A DNA stretch of 64,000 nucleotides from Marivirga harenae (GTDB taxonomy: Bacteria; Bacteroidota; Bacteroidia; Cytophagales; Cyclobacteriaceae): the NCBI RefSeq assembly GCF_030534335.1, contig NZ_CP130565.1, positions 255,501-319,500 of the forward strand, written 5' to 3'. Shown here piece after piece: positions 63,638-64,000 of this stretch. Below the pieces are notes generated by a model that saw only the letters and a list, made by a program, of their open reading frames with translations, was not told where the DNA came from and ran no database searches. A program made the translations under genes and the position numbers. Every line of letters begins with the position of its first letter. The stretch's first letter is position 1.

Positions 63638-64000
63638 TTAAAGCTCATTAACGTGTTCTAAATAGTAATCTGCTTGTTCTAATAATTTATGTTTCTCTTG
63701 ATCGGATTTTTTATCCCAGGTCCTGTACATCATCGAAACTCGCTGGTTTTTTTTCAGTTTATCCCTGTGTGTATTATAGAAGTTCCAGTAGAGACTATTA
63801 AAAGGACAAGCTTTTTCTCCTACTTTCTTCTTGTGGTCATAGAAACAATTGGAGCAATAATTACTCATTTTATGCATATAATTAGCACTAGCAAGATAGG
63901 GTTTAGAGCCTACGATTCCTCCATCTGCAAATTGGCTCATTCCTCTTGTGTTGGTTATTTCTACCCATTCTATTGCATCAATATAAATTCCCAGATACCA
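63638..64000 (-). CDS. FeS-type cryptochrome/photolyase, C-terminal part (5' end outside window)
   Basis: The frame is open to the edge, giving 120 visible residues. WYLGIYIDAIEWVEITNTRG, then SQFADGGIVGSKPYLASANY are the flavin-binding part. YCSNC and ACPFNSLYW hold three of the four 4Fe-4S cysteines of the FeS-BCP/PhrB class. The rest of the about 500-residue protein is beyond the window. Enzymes of this class repair (6-4) photoproducts or act as light sensors. The C-terminus is intact. Confidence 0.93.
   Translation of the reverse strand, partial: WYLGIYIDAIEWVEITNTRGMSQFADGGIVGSKPYLASANYMHKMSNYCSNCFYDHKKKVGEKACPFNSLYWNFYNTHRDKLKKNQRVSMMYRTWDKKSDQEKHKLLEQADYYLEHVNEL

Noticed and set aside
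1-64000. tRNA or rRNA genes and CRISPR arrays
   Set aside because: No tRNA-like cloverleaf with CCA-proximal arms, no rRNA signature and no regularly spaced repeats were seen on reading the gaps; weak candidates could have been missed by eye.

Overview
The window is AT-rich (roughly 35% GC by eye) chromosomal DNA from a member of the Bacteroidota, most likely a marine or aquatic member of the Cytophagales (Marivirga/Fulvivirga-like). The pointers are a SusC/SusD outer-membrane pair, many short lipoproteins and DUF4199/DUF4350/LA_2272-type proteins, histidine kinases with TPR sensors, TAnnTTTG-type promoter boxes, a fused E1 alpha/beta 2-oxoacid dehydrogenase, and twin-arginine signals of the RRDFVKK type. 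This assignment is inference; no rRNA, tRNA, CRISPR array, prophage or replication origin was seen.

1-6.5 kb: molybdenum cofactor genes (moaE partial, a moaC-moaB fusion, moaA) face a sterol desaturase-like gene. Further on is a sulfite-dehydrogenase-like pair (Tat-exported molybdoenzyme plus membrane-anchored cytochrome c) that would use the cofactor. The moaA/desaturase junction holds a decayed tandem duplication of both gene 3' ends. 6.3-17 kb: mixed housekeeping and sensory genes, namely two orphan histidine kinases, yjbQ and a truncated yjbQ relic, AlkB, a SOUL protein, UspA, lipoproteins and lysS. 17.3-22 kb: a YggS-type PLP protein, a GH3 acyl-amido synthetase coupled to a LysE exporter, and a front-end fatty acid desaturase.

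22.4-33.5 kb: the most interesting region. One long plus-strand gene run encodes a DUF2064-type nucleotidyl/glycosyl transferase, a complete YnjBCD-like ABC importer (lipoprotein binding protein, two permeases, ATPase), a variant nucleoside hydrolase, an MtnK-like small-molecule kinase and a SusC/SusD pair. Together they look like a self-contained route that takes a nucleoside-like compound across the outer and inner membranes, cleaves it and phosphorylates a product. The substrate is not known.

33.5-48.7 kb: a RAYT (REP-associated transposase) whose reading frame contains a 24-bp perfect palindrome, PhoH2, a LA_2272 surface-repeat protein, fused E1 dehydrogenase, ferredoxin plus a thioredoxin-reductase-like ferredoxin reductase, gamma-glutamyltransferase and several envelope or TPR proteins. 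48.8-56.2 kb: ergothioneine genes egtB-egtD, then rsgA, waaA (Kdo transferase), a DUF4199 protein, an EamA transporter and rarA. 56.2-64 kb: a free-standing NUMOD4/HNH protein, glyA, tatC, holB, a bestrophin pseudogene, a DUF481 porin-like protein, a PhoD-like phosphatase, a transglutaminase-like protein and the 3' part of an FeS-type photolyase that runs off the window.
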